Shown here one piece after another: positions 39,250-47,254 of a stretch of 64,000 nucleotides of DNA. The stretch comes from Sciscionella marina DSM 45152 (GTDB lineage Bacteria; Actinomycetota; Actinomycetes; Mycobacteriales; Pseudonocardiaceae), in the NCBI RefSeq assembly GCF_000379465.1, contig NZ_KB905380.1, positions 310,001 to 374,000 of the forward strand. The letters are read 5' to 3'. The position numbers and the translations under genes are program-made. Below the pieces are notes generated by a model, which made no database searches, had not been told where the DNA came from, and was given only the letters and a program-made list of their open reading frames with translations. Position 1 is the first letter of the stretch; every line of letters begins with the position of its first letter.

Positions 39250-39271
39250 ACTTGAACCGTGTATCAGTATG
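39247..39271. promoter_or_regulatory. Inverted repeat in the XRE-cupin/aminotransferase intergenic region
   Basis: CATACT (39247-39252) and AGTATG (39266-39271) are complements separated by 13 bases. The left arm overlaps the XRE-cupin start codon. The site lies 18 bp before the aminotransferase ATG, suiting an operator for autoregulation and control of the divergent gene. Confidence 0.45.
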
Positions 39272-39288
39272 AAGAATGAGGTGGCGGC

Positions 39289-40446
39289 ATGTCGGTATCC
39301 CGGCTGCGGGAGATTCCCGGTATCGGGGTGGACATCATTGGCGACGCGGCGGACGCGGCCGCAGATCCGGAACTGCTTCGCTTGGAGAACCTCGACACCG
39401 ATGTGCGCCCGCCGCGCCGGGCCGTCGAGGTCACCCGCAACACGCTGGACCAGGATTCCGCGAACAGCTATCTGCCGTTCCAGGGACATCGCGGACTGCG
39501 GGCCGCGGCCGCCGCGCACGTCGGCCGGATCGCGGGGCGCTCCTATGATCCGGACACTGAGTGCGTGAGCGTCGCGGGCGGACTCAACGGCGTGCTCAAC
39601 GCGCTGCTGGCCACCGTCGAACCCGGCGCGGAGGTGGTGCTCTGTGATCCGATCTATGCCGGGCTGGTCAACCGGATCCGGCTCGCCGGAGGTGTGCCCC
39701 GCTTTGTCGCGGCGACAGCGGGTCCGCACGGCTGGCGGGTCGACCCGCAGCGGCTCGCCGAGGCGATCGGGCCACGGACCGCCGCGGTGCTCGCCATGGG
39801 CCCGGCGATGCCCACCGGACTGGTGCTCGGCACCGAACACTGGGATGCGCTCGCCCCGGCGCTGGAGCGCACCGGTGCCTGGCTGCTCTATGACGCGGCC
39901 ATGGAGCGCATCCGCTTCGACGGGATGCCGGTGCCCCATCCCGCAGCGCATCCCGGGCTTGCCGAGCGCACCATCACCATCGGTTCGGCGTCCAAGGAAC
40001 TGCGCCTTATCGGCTGGCGGGTCGGCTGGGTGCTCGCCCCGCGGGAGATCCTCGCCGACATCCGGCTCGTCGGCATGGCCAATGTGGTCTGCCAGGTCGG
40101 GATCGCCCAGGCCGGGGTCGCCGCCGCGCTCGAAGCACCCGACGCGGATCAGGATGTGGCTCGGGCGACCGAGATCTGGCGCGGCCGCTGTGCGCACATC
40201 CTCGATCAGCTCGGCGATTATCCACTCGTGGCACCGGACGGCGGCTGGTCGCTGTTGCTGGACACGGCGGAACTCGGCCTGGACCCGGAGACCGCTTCGG
40301 CGCGGCTGTTCGAACGGGGCAGGATCGCGGCCACCCCGATGCGCGGCTGGGGCCCGAGCGGGGACCGTTATCTACGGTTCGTGTTCGCCAATGAACCACT
40401 CGACCGGATCGGCGATCTGCGCTCTCGGTTCGCGGCGGCGTTCTAG
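39289..40446 (+). CDS. PLP-dependent aminotransferase, class I/II
   Basis: The 385-residue protein has the fold type I signature: SVAGGLNGVLNALLATVEPGAEVVLCDPIYAG near residue 93 and the lysine in ITIGSASKELRLIGWRVGWVLA near residue 240. The Asp contacting PLP is probably in LLYDAAMERI. It likely transfers an amino group between an amino acid and a 2-oxo acid; the N-terminal segment does not identify the substrate. The XRE-cupin neighbour is its likely regulator. It shares the stop tetramer CTAG with the convergent diaminopropionate ammonia-lyase gene. Confidence 0.83.
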   Translation: MSVSRLREIPGIGVDIIGDAADAAADPELLRLENLDTDVRPPRRAVEVTRNTLDQDSANSYLPFQGHRGLRAAAAAHVGRIAGRSYDPDTECVSVAGGLNGVLNALLATVEPGAEVVLCDPIYAGLVNRIRLAGGVPRFVAATAGPHGWRVDPQRLAEAIGPRTAAVLAMGPAMPTGLVLGTEHWDALAPALERTGAWLLYDAAMERIRFDGMPVPHPAAHPGLAERTITIGSASKELRLIGWRVGWVLAPREILADIRLVGMANVVCQVGIAQAGVAAALEAPDADQDVARATEIWRGRCAHILDQLGDYPLVAPDGGWSLLLDTAELGLDPETASARLFERGRIAATPMRGWGPSGDRYLRFVFANEPLDRIGDLRSRFAAAF

Positions 40447-41546
40447 CGCGCCGCCCGGTGTTCGGTGCTCAACAGCACGAGCGTGCTCCCCGGGCCGGGC
40501 GATCTCTTGTCCGCCACGAGGAAACGCACGGCGGCCAGACTCGCCGAGCCGCATGGTCCGGAGGAGACACCGAGCGCGGCCAGCGCGGCCGAAGCCTCCG
40601 CCGCGGCCTCGTCGGTCACGGTGACCGCGGCGTCCAGCCCGTCCCGCAGATACGGCCAGGCCAGCGCCGAAACGGTGCCGCAGTGCAGCCCGGCCATGAT
40701 CGTGGGCCCCGGCCGGATGCTGCGCCGCTGTCCGGCGTGCAGGTTGTCGGTGAGGCAGGCCGCGGTCTCCGGTTCCACGGCGAGCAGTCGCGGGCGGACC
40801 GCGGCGGTACCCCGGTAGTGCCGCACCGTCGCCTGGGCGAGCGAGCCGACCCCGACCGGGACGGCGACCAGGTCCGGGCTCGCCCCCGCCGCGGCGAGCT
40901 GCTCGTCCACCTCGGTGAACAGGGTCGAGTAGCCGTCCACGATCCAGCCGGGCACCCGCTCGTATCCGGGCCACGCGGTGTCCTGCACCAGTTCGGTCCC
41001 CGGATCGGCCGCGGCGAACCCGGCCGCGGCGCGCACCACCTCGTCGTACTCCGCGGCCACCGTGCGCACCACGGCGCCCTCGGCCTCGATCGCCGCGATC
41101 GCCTCGGCGTCCAGGGTGGCGGGGACGAAGACCACGGCCGGAATCTCGAGTAGCGCGGCCATCCGGGCCACGGCCCGCCCGTGGTTGCCGTCGGTCGCCG
41201 TGCACAACCGCGGCGGAATCCGGCCGGTGAGCCGGTCCCGCATTCCCTCGGGTGTGCCCGGGACCGGTTCGCCCACCCATTCGGCGATCGTGCGATGGAT
41301 CGCGTAGAAGGCCCCGAGCGCCTTGAACGCGGGCAGGCCGAGCCGGGCGGACTCGTCCTTGACGAACACCCGGTGCACCCCGAGTTCCGCGGCGAGCGCG
41401 GGCAGCTCGGTCAGCGGTGTCGGCGCGTACTGCGGCAGCGCGGCGTGGAACGCGGCCACCTCCCGTGGTGCGGGCGGGCAGTGCAGCGTCGATGGCCCGG
41501 CGGCGCCGTACCAGGACCGGTGCGCGGTAGTCGTCGGGGAAGGCAT
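40443..41546 (-). CDS. dpaL: Diaminopropionate ammonia-lyase
   Basis: The 367-residue PLP enzyme begins at MPSPTTTAHRSWYGAAGPS. The lysine is in LGLPAFKALGAFYAIHR; the glycine loop is VPVGVGSLAQATVRHYRG, and TATDGNHGRAVARMAALL binds the phosphate. These are the marks of 2,3-diaminopropionate ammonia-lyase (DpaL/YgeX), which makes pyruvate and two ammonia. Upstream ATGs in the ORF lie in the promoter region and are not used. It is divergent from a LysR gene, its likely regulator. Confidence 0.83.
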   Translation of the reverse strand: MPSPTTTAHRSWYGAAGPSTLHCPPAPREVAAFHAALPQYAPTPLTELPALAAELGVHRVFVKDESARLGLPAFKALGAFYAIHRTIAEWVGEPVPGTPEGMRDRLTGRIPPRLCTATDGNHGRAVARMAALLEIPAVVFVPATLDAEAIAAIEAEGAVVRTVAAEYDEVVRAAAGFAAADPGTELVQDTAWPGYERVPGWIVDGYSTLFTEVDEQLAAAGASPDLVAVPVGVGSLAQATVRHYRGTAAVRPRLLAVEPETAACLTDNLHAGQRRSIRPGPTIMAGLHCGTVSALAWPYLRDGLDAAVTVTDEAAAEASAALAALGVSSGPCGSASLAAVRFLVADKRSPGPGSTLVLLSTEHRAAR

Positions 41547-41589
41547 GGGTCCACGGTGCCGCACCGGAAGCAGTTCGGTAAAGCGAATG

Positions 41590-41615
41590 TTTTCGACGTA
41601 TACTGGTGGGGAAAA
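41590..41615. promoter_or_regulatory. TTTTC/GAAAA inverted repeat between dpaL and the LysR gene
   Basis: TTTTC (41590-41594) and GAAAA (41611-41615) are complements 16 bases apart, 44 bp before dpaL and 20 bp before the LysR start. The spacing is loose for a LysR site (T-N11-A) but position fits. This is a weak call. Confidence 0.3.
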
Positions 41616-41634
41616 TCGAACGATCGGTGGACAC

Positions 41635-42519
41635 GTGTTCGACCTGCACCGGCTGCGGCTGCTCCGCGAGCTCAGCCATCGGGGCACCCTCGCCTCGGTG
41701 GCCGCCGCGCTGTCCTACAGCCCGTCCACGGTCTCCCAGCAACTGTCCATTCTGGAGAGTGAGGTGGGAGTCCCGCTGCTCGAACAGGTCGGCAGGCGGG
41801 TCCGGCTCACCGCGCAGGCGCGGATCCTCGTCGAGCACACCGGGGCCGTGCTCGACCGGCTGGAGACCGCGGCCGCGGAGATCGCGCGCTCACTCGAGGA
41901 CCTGACCGGCACCCTGCGCGTGGCGATCTTCCAGACGGCCGCACTGACCCTGCTCCCGGAGGCACTGAGCGCGCTGCGCACCGCCCATCCCGAACTGCGG
42001 GTCGAGGTCACCCAGGCCGAACCCGAGGTCGCGCTGCCCGGTCTGCTCGCGCACGATGTGGACCTGGTGCTCGCCGAGGAGTACCCCGGTCACCCCCAGC
42101 CGCGGGGCGCCGAGGTGGAACGGGTCGAACTGCGCCGGGACACGGTCCTGCTCGCGCGAGCGCCGGGAGCGAAACGGGTGCGTTCGCTGTCCCGGCTCGC
42201 CGGACTGCCGTGGGTGATGGAACCGCGCGGCACGGCCTCCCGGTCCTGGGCGATGGCACTGTGCCGGGACGCCGGATTCGAACCCGATGTGCCCTTCGAG
42301 ACCGACGACCTGCTCGTGCAGGCACAGCTCGTCGCACGCGGGCACGCCGTCGCCCTGCTTCCGGAACTGTTCACCGCGAACGCGGCGCCCGAACTCGCCT
42401 TGCACCCGATCCCCGGCGGCGGTCATGCCCGCACCCTGTTCACCGCGACCCGTCCGGGAATGGGCGAGCATCCGGCCGTGCACGCCTTCCGTGCCGCGCT
42501 CGCCGAGAACCAGCCCTAG
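41635..42519 (+). CDS. LysR family regulator
   Basis: The 294-residue protein starts with GTG (VFDLHRLRLLRELSHRGTLASVAAALSYSPSTVSQQLSILESEVGVPLLEQVGRRVRLTAQ), a LysR HTH. The effector-binding domain with the pattern LRVAIFQTAALTLLPEALSALRTAHPELRVEV follows. It is divergent from dpaL and probably controls it in response to an amino acid. The stop shares CTAG with the esterase gene. Confidence 0.85.
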   Translation: MFDLHRLRLLRELSHRGTLASVAAALSYSPSTVSQQLSILESEVGVPLLEQVGRRVRLTAQARILVEHTGAVLDRLETAAAEIARSLEDLTGTLRVAIFQTAALTLLPEALSALRTAHPELRVEVTQAEPEVALPGLLAHDVDLVLAEEYPGHPQPRGAEVERVELRRDTVLLARAPGAKRVRSLSRLAGLPWVMEPRGTASRSWAMALCRDAGFEPDVPFETDDLLVQAQLVARGHAVALLPELFTANAAPELALHPIPGGGHARTLFTATRPGMGEHPAVHAFRAALAENQP

Positions 42520-43454
42520 CGTCGGTGCCCGTCTCCCGGTGGTGCGGTGAGAAAAGCGACGGCATGGTCGAAGGCGATCCTGGCTTCGGGTATCCGGTTC
42601 AGTCCATTGACCGGGAAGCCATGGGTCTGGGCGGGCCAGAGTTGCAGCTCGCAGTGCCCACCGGCCGCATTGACGTGTTCAGCGAAGGCCATGTTCTCCT
42701 CGGTGAGGCATTCGGTCTCGCCGATCTGGATCAGAATCGGCGGCCAGCCGCTGCTGTCGGCGGCGAACAGGTCGAGCCTCGGGTCGGAGAGGGATGTTTC
42801 CCCGACATAGGCCTTGTTGGTGCGCACGATCAGTCGTGGTGACGAGACGGGATCGCGCTGCACGTTGTCGCACCGGATGGCGGACTCGCCGGTGAGATCG
42901 ATCAGTGGAGACATCAGATGCACCGCGGCAGGCAGCGGCAACCCGGCGCGGCCGAGATCACCGAGCAGCGCCAAGGCGAGGAAACCGCCCGCAGAATCGC
43001 CGGAGAGCCGGATCCGCTCCGCGGGCACCCCACGAGCGAGCAAGACACGATACGCGGCCAGCGCGTCGTCGCCCGCGGCGGGGAACGGATGGGCGGGCGG
43101 GCGCCGGTACCGCGGCAGGAACACCGGCATCCCGGTCCGCCCGGACAACACGGCGGCGCTCGCGCGGTGCATCGGCGGCAGCACGAATGCCCCGCCGTGC
43201 AGATGCAACACCACACCCTCCGATTCCTCGGCGTGCTCGGCGGCGATCCACCATCCCGGCGGGATGCCGATGCGGCGCACCGTGGTCGTGCGTGGCGGCC
43301 GCAGTACCGCGTCGATCCCACGTATCAGCGCTTTGTACAGCACCAGCCGAACCCCCTTCGGCCGCAGTCCTTCCAGCATGCGGCGTTGTCCACTTTCCCG
43401 CGCTTTCCGCAGCTGCTCGAGCGCTTCCGGACTCGGCTGCTCTGGAACCGTCAC
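42516..43454 (-). CDS. Alpha/beta hydrolase, hormone-sensitive lipase (family IV) type
   Basis: The 312-residue protein has the HSL family HGG motif (VVLHLHGGAFVLPPMHRASA, residues 82-101) that forms the oxyanion hole and the nucleophile motif LSGDSAGGFLA. The acid and base are expected in LIQIGETECLTEE and LWPAQTHGFPV. It hydrolyses short to medium acyl esters and is soluble. The N-terminal 70 residues form the cap. The gene faces LysR and the GNAT genes without sharing an operon. Confidence 0.87.
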   Translation of the reverse strand: MTVPEQPSPEALEQLRKARESGQRRMLEGLRPKGVRLVLYKALIRGIDAVLRPPRTTTVRRIGIPPGWWIAAEHAEESEGVVLHLHGGAFVLPPMHRASAAVLSGRTGMPVFLPRYRRPPAHPFPAAGDDALAAYRVLLARGVPAERIRLSGDSAGGFLALALLGDLGRAGLPLPAAVHLMSPLIDLTGESAIRCDNVQRDPVSSPRLIVRTNKAYVGETSLSDPRLDLFAADSSGWPPILIQIGETECLTEENMAFAEHVNAAGGHCELQLWPAQTHGFPVNGLNRIPEARIAFDHAVAFLTAPPGDGHRR

Positions 43455-43555
43455 CTTGTCTCCCAGGGTGTCTTCGGTGGCGTCGCACCCTAGCAGCGCT
43501 CGCCCGGCGGCTAAACCGGTTGAATGCGGCCGGTCCGGTACCCCAGACTCGCCCG

Positions 43556-43996
43556 ATGCGCATCGAACGCGGCGAATACGAGCTCGACGACGATCCGGCC
43601 CGCCTGGACCGACACGCGATCTGGGCCTTCCTCTCCACCGAGGCGTACTGGGCGCGCTGGCGTTCGCGGTCCGATGTGGACGCGCAGATCACGGCTGCCT
43701 GGCGGGTGGTCGGCGTCTACGAGCGCGCGAGCGGGGCCACGGTCGGGTTCGCCCGCGCGATCTCGGACGGGGTGGCGCTCGCCTATCTGGCCGATGTGTT
43801 CATCGCGAAACCGGCGCGGGGCAACGGACTCGGTGTCGCCCTCGTGGACGCGATGATCGAGCGCGGTCCCGGTGACCGGTTCCGCTGGCTGCTGCACACC
43901 GACGATGCGCACGGGCTGTACGCGAAGTTCGGTTTCGCCGAGCCGGACCGCACCTATCGGGAACGGCCGCGGCAGTGCCCGCCGTCTACCTGCTGA
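43556..43996 (+). CDS. GNAT family N-acetyltransferase
   Basis: The 146-residue protein shows the acetyl-CoA site ADVFIAKPARGNGLGVALVDAM (R/Q-x-x-G-x-G/A) and the GNAT C-terminal part (LHTDDAHGLYAKFGFAEPD). It acetylates an amine; the substrate is unknown. The last 22 bases overlap the kinase gene in another frame, so both are probably translated together. The start has no strong ribosome site. Confidence 0.85.
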   Translation: MRIERGEYELDDDPARLDRHAIWAFLSTEAYWARWRSRSDVDAQITAAWRVVGVYERASGATVGFARAISDGVALAYLADVFIAKPARGNGLGVALVDAMIERGPGDRFRWLLHTDDAHGLYAKFGFAEPDRTYRERPRQCPPSTC

Positions 43997-44490
43997 CCGG
44001 GATCAGCGCGGCGGGCAAGTCGACGGTGGCCGAGGCGCTCGCGCACCGGTTCCCGCGCGGGGTCCATGTGCGCGGGGACGCGTTCCGCCGCTGGATCGTG
44101 CGTGGCCGGGTGGACATGGCACCCGGCGCCGACGGCGAGGCGGTGGACCAGCTGCGGCTGCGCTATCGGCTGCTCGCCGGCGCCTGCGATGCCTACTGGG
44201 CGGCCGGATTCACCGTGGTGGCCCAGGATGTGGTGCTCGGCCCGCACCTGGCCGAGACGGCGGCGCTGATCACGGCCCGGCCGCTGCACGTGATCGTGCT
44301 CGATCCGGACCCCGAGGTCGTCGCCCGGCGGGAGAGCGCGCGGGCGAAGAGCGCCTATGCCGAGCACACGATCGGGGCGCTGGCCGCCGTGCTGCGCACC
44401 GAGACCCCGAGGATCGGGCACTGGCTGGACACCTCGCGGCTGTCCGTGACGCGGACGGTCGAGGAGGTGCTGCGAGTGACGGGTTCCTGA
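43975..44490 (+). CDS. P-loop kinase/phosphotransferase (chloramphenicol-phosphotransferase-like)
   Basis: The 171-residue protein has the Walker A loop GISAAGKS (residues 9-16) and a lid region. The segment RGDAFRRWIVRGRVDMAP and LDPDPEVVARRESARAKSAY suit small zeta-toxin or antibiotic kinase families. It phosphorylates a small molecule or nucleotide. GTG start overlaps the GNAT gene by 22 bases. A GNAT and a kinase together suggest joint modification of one aminoglycoside-like or metabolic compound; this is only an idea. Confidence 0.7.
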   Translation: MPAVYLLTGISAAGKSTVAEALAHRFPRGVHVRGDAFRRWIVRGRVDMAPGADGEAVDQLRLRYRLLAGACDAYWAAGFTVVAQDVVLGPHLAETAALITARPLHVIVLDPDPEVVARRESARAKSAYAEHTIGALAAVLRTETPRIGHWLDTSRLSVTRTVEEVLRVTGS

Positions 44491-46545
44491 TCAGCCGCCG
44501 CGTGGGGCGGGTACGTGTTCGGGGGCGGTCTCGTAGCGGACGAAGCGCCTGCGGAACCGCCCGGTGCCCGCGGTCATGGAGCGCAGTTCGGTCGCATACC
44601 GCACCAGTTCGCCCGCCGGGATCTCGGCGGTGATCACCGTCTGCCCGGCCTCCCCCGGCTCGGTGCCGAGCACGCGCGCCCGCCGGGAGGACAGGTCGCC
44701 GAGGATCGTGCCGAGGTAGTCCTCGCCCACGGTGATCGTGACCTCGTCCAGGGGTTCGAGCGCGGTGATGCCCGCGGTCTCGGCGGCCGCTTTGAGCGCG
44801 AGCGCACCGGCGGTCTGGAAGGCCGCGTCCGAGGAGTCCACGCTGTGCGCCTTGCCGTCCACCAGGGTCACCCGGATGTCGACCAGCGGTGCACCCGCGA
44901 TCCCGGTCTCCATCTGGGCGCGCACTCCCTTCTCCACGCTCGGCACGAACTGGCGCGGCACCGCCCCGCCGACGACCCGGTCCAGGAATTCGAAACCGGC
45001 TCCGCGTTCCAGTGGCTGCACCTCGATATCGCAGACCGCGTACTGGCCGTGCCCGCCGGACTGCTTGACATGCTTGCCGTGCCCGCCGGCCGCGGCGGCG
45101 AAGGTCTCCCTGGTGGCCACCCGCACCGGTTCGGTCTCCACCTCGGCGCCGCCCGAACGCAGCCTGCCGAGCACCACATCCGCGTGCGATTCCCCCATGC
45201 ACCACAGCACCAGCTGATGGGTCTCGGCATTGCGCTCCAGGCGCAGCGTCGGATCGCTTGCCGCGAGCCGGGAAAGGTTGCGCGCCAAGGCGTCCTCATC
45301 GCTGCGGGTCTTGGCGCCCACGGCGACCGGGAGCAGTGGTTCGGGCATCGGCCACGGCGCCATGCGGATGGGGTCCTCGGGCGCGGAGACGGTGTCCCCG
45401 GTCTCCGCGCTGGCCACCTTGGTCAGCGCGCACAGATCCCCGGCGACGCAGTACGGGATCTCGGTGAGGTGCGCCCCGAACGGGCTGTAGATGTGCGTGA
45501 CCCGTTCGTCGACGTCGTGGTCGGAGTGCCCGCGCTCGGCGAGGCCGTGCCCGCAGACGTGCACCGCGCCGTCCGGGCGCAGTGTCCCGGAGAACACCCG
45601 CACCAGGGAGACCCGGCCGACGTAGGCGTCCACCGTGGTGTGCACGACCTCGGCAGTCAGCGGCCCGGACGGATCGGCCGCGACCGGCTGGTGCATCGCC
45701 CCTTCCGGATCGGTCACCTCGGGAAGCGGATGCTCGAGCGGGGAGGGGAATCCCCTGGTGAGCAGGTCGAGCAGGACCTCGATGCCCGCTCCGGTGGCCG
45801 CGCAGGCGCCGAGCACCGGATAGAAGGAACCGCGCGCGATCGCCTTCTCCAGATCGGCGACCAACAGCTCGTGGTCCACCGGCGCGCCGTCCAGGTACCG
45901 GTCCATCAGGGTCTGGTCCTCGCTCTGCTCGATGATCGCCTCGATCAGTCCCGCGCGCGCCTCGCCGAATTCCGCGCGCTCCTCGGTGAGCAGGTCCACC
46001 AGGTTCTCCCCGTCCAGCAGGTGCAGCGCGGTCGTCCCGCCGAAGGCGCGGGCACACGCCTCGAGCTGGCCGGCGAAGTCCGCGCGCGGGTGATCCAGCC
46101 GGGCGAGCACGACCGCGCGCGGCATCCCCACCTCGGCGCACTCCTGCCACAGCGCCGCCGTCGCCTCGTCGAAGCCCTCACCGGCACCGACCACGAACAG
46201 CGCGGCGTCCGCGGCCCGCAGTCCGGCGCGCAGTTCCCCGGTGAAGTCGGCATAGCCGGGTGTATCGATCAGGTTGACCTTGACGTCCTCGTGGTGCAGC
46301 GAGGCCACCGCGAGTCCGACCGAATGCTGCTGGCGTACCGCGGCCGGATCGTGGTCACAGACCGTGGTCCCGTCCGGGACCGAACCCAGTCTCGGTACCG
46401 CCCCCTTTGCCGCGAGCAGCGCCTCCACGAGCGTGGTCTTGCCTGCCCCGGAGGGACCGACCAGCACCACGTTCCGTATCCGCCCCGGATCGTCGACCGC
46501 GGCGCCCAACTGGGCGGCCGCCGCACCGCCGTTCTTCGTACCCAT
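44491..46545 (-). CDS. fusA2: Elongation factor G-like protein EF-G2
   Basis: The 684-residue protein is colinear with EF-G: G1 GPSGAGKT (residues 30-37), G3 DTPGYADF, then domains 2-5. The His that activates GTP hydrolysis in EF-G (DTPGH) is Tyr98, and G4 NKxD is ARLD (148-151). Mycobacterial EF-G2, from memory, binds GTP but does not hydrolyse it on the ribosome and is dispensable. The role is not known. It begins at an ATG after AAAGGTG. The stop abuts the convergent kinase stop (TGATCA). Confidence 0.88.
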   Translation of the reverse strand: MGTKNGGAAAAQLGAAVDDPGRIRNVVLVGPSGAGKTTLVEALLAAKGAVPRLGSVPDGTTVCDHDPAAVRQQHSVGLAVASLHHEDVKVNLIDTPGYADFTGELRAGLRAADAALFVVGAGEGFDEATAALWQECAEVGMPRAVVLARLDHPRADFAGQLEACARAFGGTTALHLLDGENLVDLLTEERAEFGEARAGLIEAIIEQSEDQTLMDRYLDGAPVDHELLVADLEKAIARGSFYPVLGACAATGAGIEVLLDLLTRGFPSPLEHPLPEVTDPEGAMHQPVAADPSGPLTAEVVHTTVDAYVGRVSLVRVFSGTLRPDGAVHVCGHGLAERGHSDHDVDERVTHIYSPFGAHLTEIPYCVAGDLCALTKVASAETGDTVSAPEDPIRMAPWPMPEPLLPVAVGAKTRSDEDALARNLSRLAASDPTLRLERNAETHQLVLWCMGESHADVVLGRLRSGGAEVETEPVRVATRETFAAAAGGHGKHVKQSGGHGQYAVCDIEVQPLERGAGFEFLDRVVGGAVPRQFVPSVEKGVRAQMETGIAGAPLVDIRVTLVDGKAHSVDSSDAAFQTAGALALKAAAETAGITALEPLDEVTITVGEDYLGTILGDLSSRRARVLGTEPGEAGQTVITAEIPAGELVRYATELRSMTAGTGRFRRRFVRYETAPEHVPAPRGG

Positions 46546-46627
46546 TGCCGCACCTTTCGCTGACGTCGTTGTCCGCGACTACTACTGTGCTCCCGCCGGG
46601 GCGATCGGCCAAGAGGTCGGCGCCGGT

Positions 46628-47254
46628 TCACCCCTTCCGTTCGGCGGCCAGGTGCTCGCTTCCGACGATGTGCCGGTAGGTGAGCGCGCTCGCGGTCTTG
46701 CCGTCCCGCGCCCGCAGTGCGGCGAGGATCTCGGCGTGCTGCGCGGCGGATTCGGCGTGCGGGCGGACCACCTTCGGCCCGTCCGGCATGGACTGCCACA
46801 ACAGCCGCATCAGCGAGGTGAGCATCGGGCTGCGCGCCGCCGAGTAGATGTGGAAGTGGAAATCCCGGTTGAGCCCGCCGTAGCGCGGATCGTCGTCGGT
46901 GAGACCGGCGATCTCGGCGTTGATCCGTTCGATCTCGGCGAGTTCCACCTCGGTGACCCGTTCGGCGGCCAGCTCCGCGCCGAGGGATTCCAGTGCGGCC
47001 CGGATCAGATAGTTCTCCTCGGTGGCGTCCAGCGCGGACTCGGCGACCGTGGCCCCGCGGTGCGTGTCGGAACGCACCAGCCCCTCGGATTCCAGGCGGC
47101 GCAGGGCTTCGCGTACCGGGGTCTGGCTCACGTTCAGCCGCCCGGCGAGATCACGCTGGCGCAGCGGCTGGCCCGCGGTGAGCTCCCCGGTCAGGATCAG
47201 CTCCCGCAGCATGCTTGTGACCAGTTCGGATTTAGAAGTGTACTGCGGTTGCAC
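46628..47254 (-). CDS. GntR family regulator (FadR/FCD subfamily)
   Basis: The 208-residue protein has the GntR HTH (LTAGQPLRQRDLAGRLNVSQTPVREALRRLESEGLV) and the FCD domain with its metal-binding histidines (NRDFHFHIYSAARSPML and AESAAQHAEILAAL). FCD proteins bind sites of the form TGGT..ACCA and respond to organic acids. It is the last gene of the molybdenum-enzyme operon and overlaps the MFS gene. Its probable operator is TGGTATACCA at 54556-54565. Confidence 0.87.
   Translation of the reverse strand: MQPQYTSKSELVTSMLRELILTGELTAGQPLRQRDLAGRLNVSQTPVREALRRLESEGLVRSDTHRGATVAESALDATEENYLIRAALESLGAELAAERVTEVELAEIERINAEIAGLTDDDPRYGGLNRDFHFHIYSAARSPMLTSLMRLLWQSMPDGPKVVRPHAESAAQHAEILAALRARDGKTASALTYRHIVGSEHLAAERKG

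Noticed and set aside
38689-40197. Long 502-codon extension of the XRE-cupin ORF
   Set aside because: The upstream part is antisense to the aminotransferase; the HTH starts at MVRVDW and the promoter palindrome lies before it.
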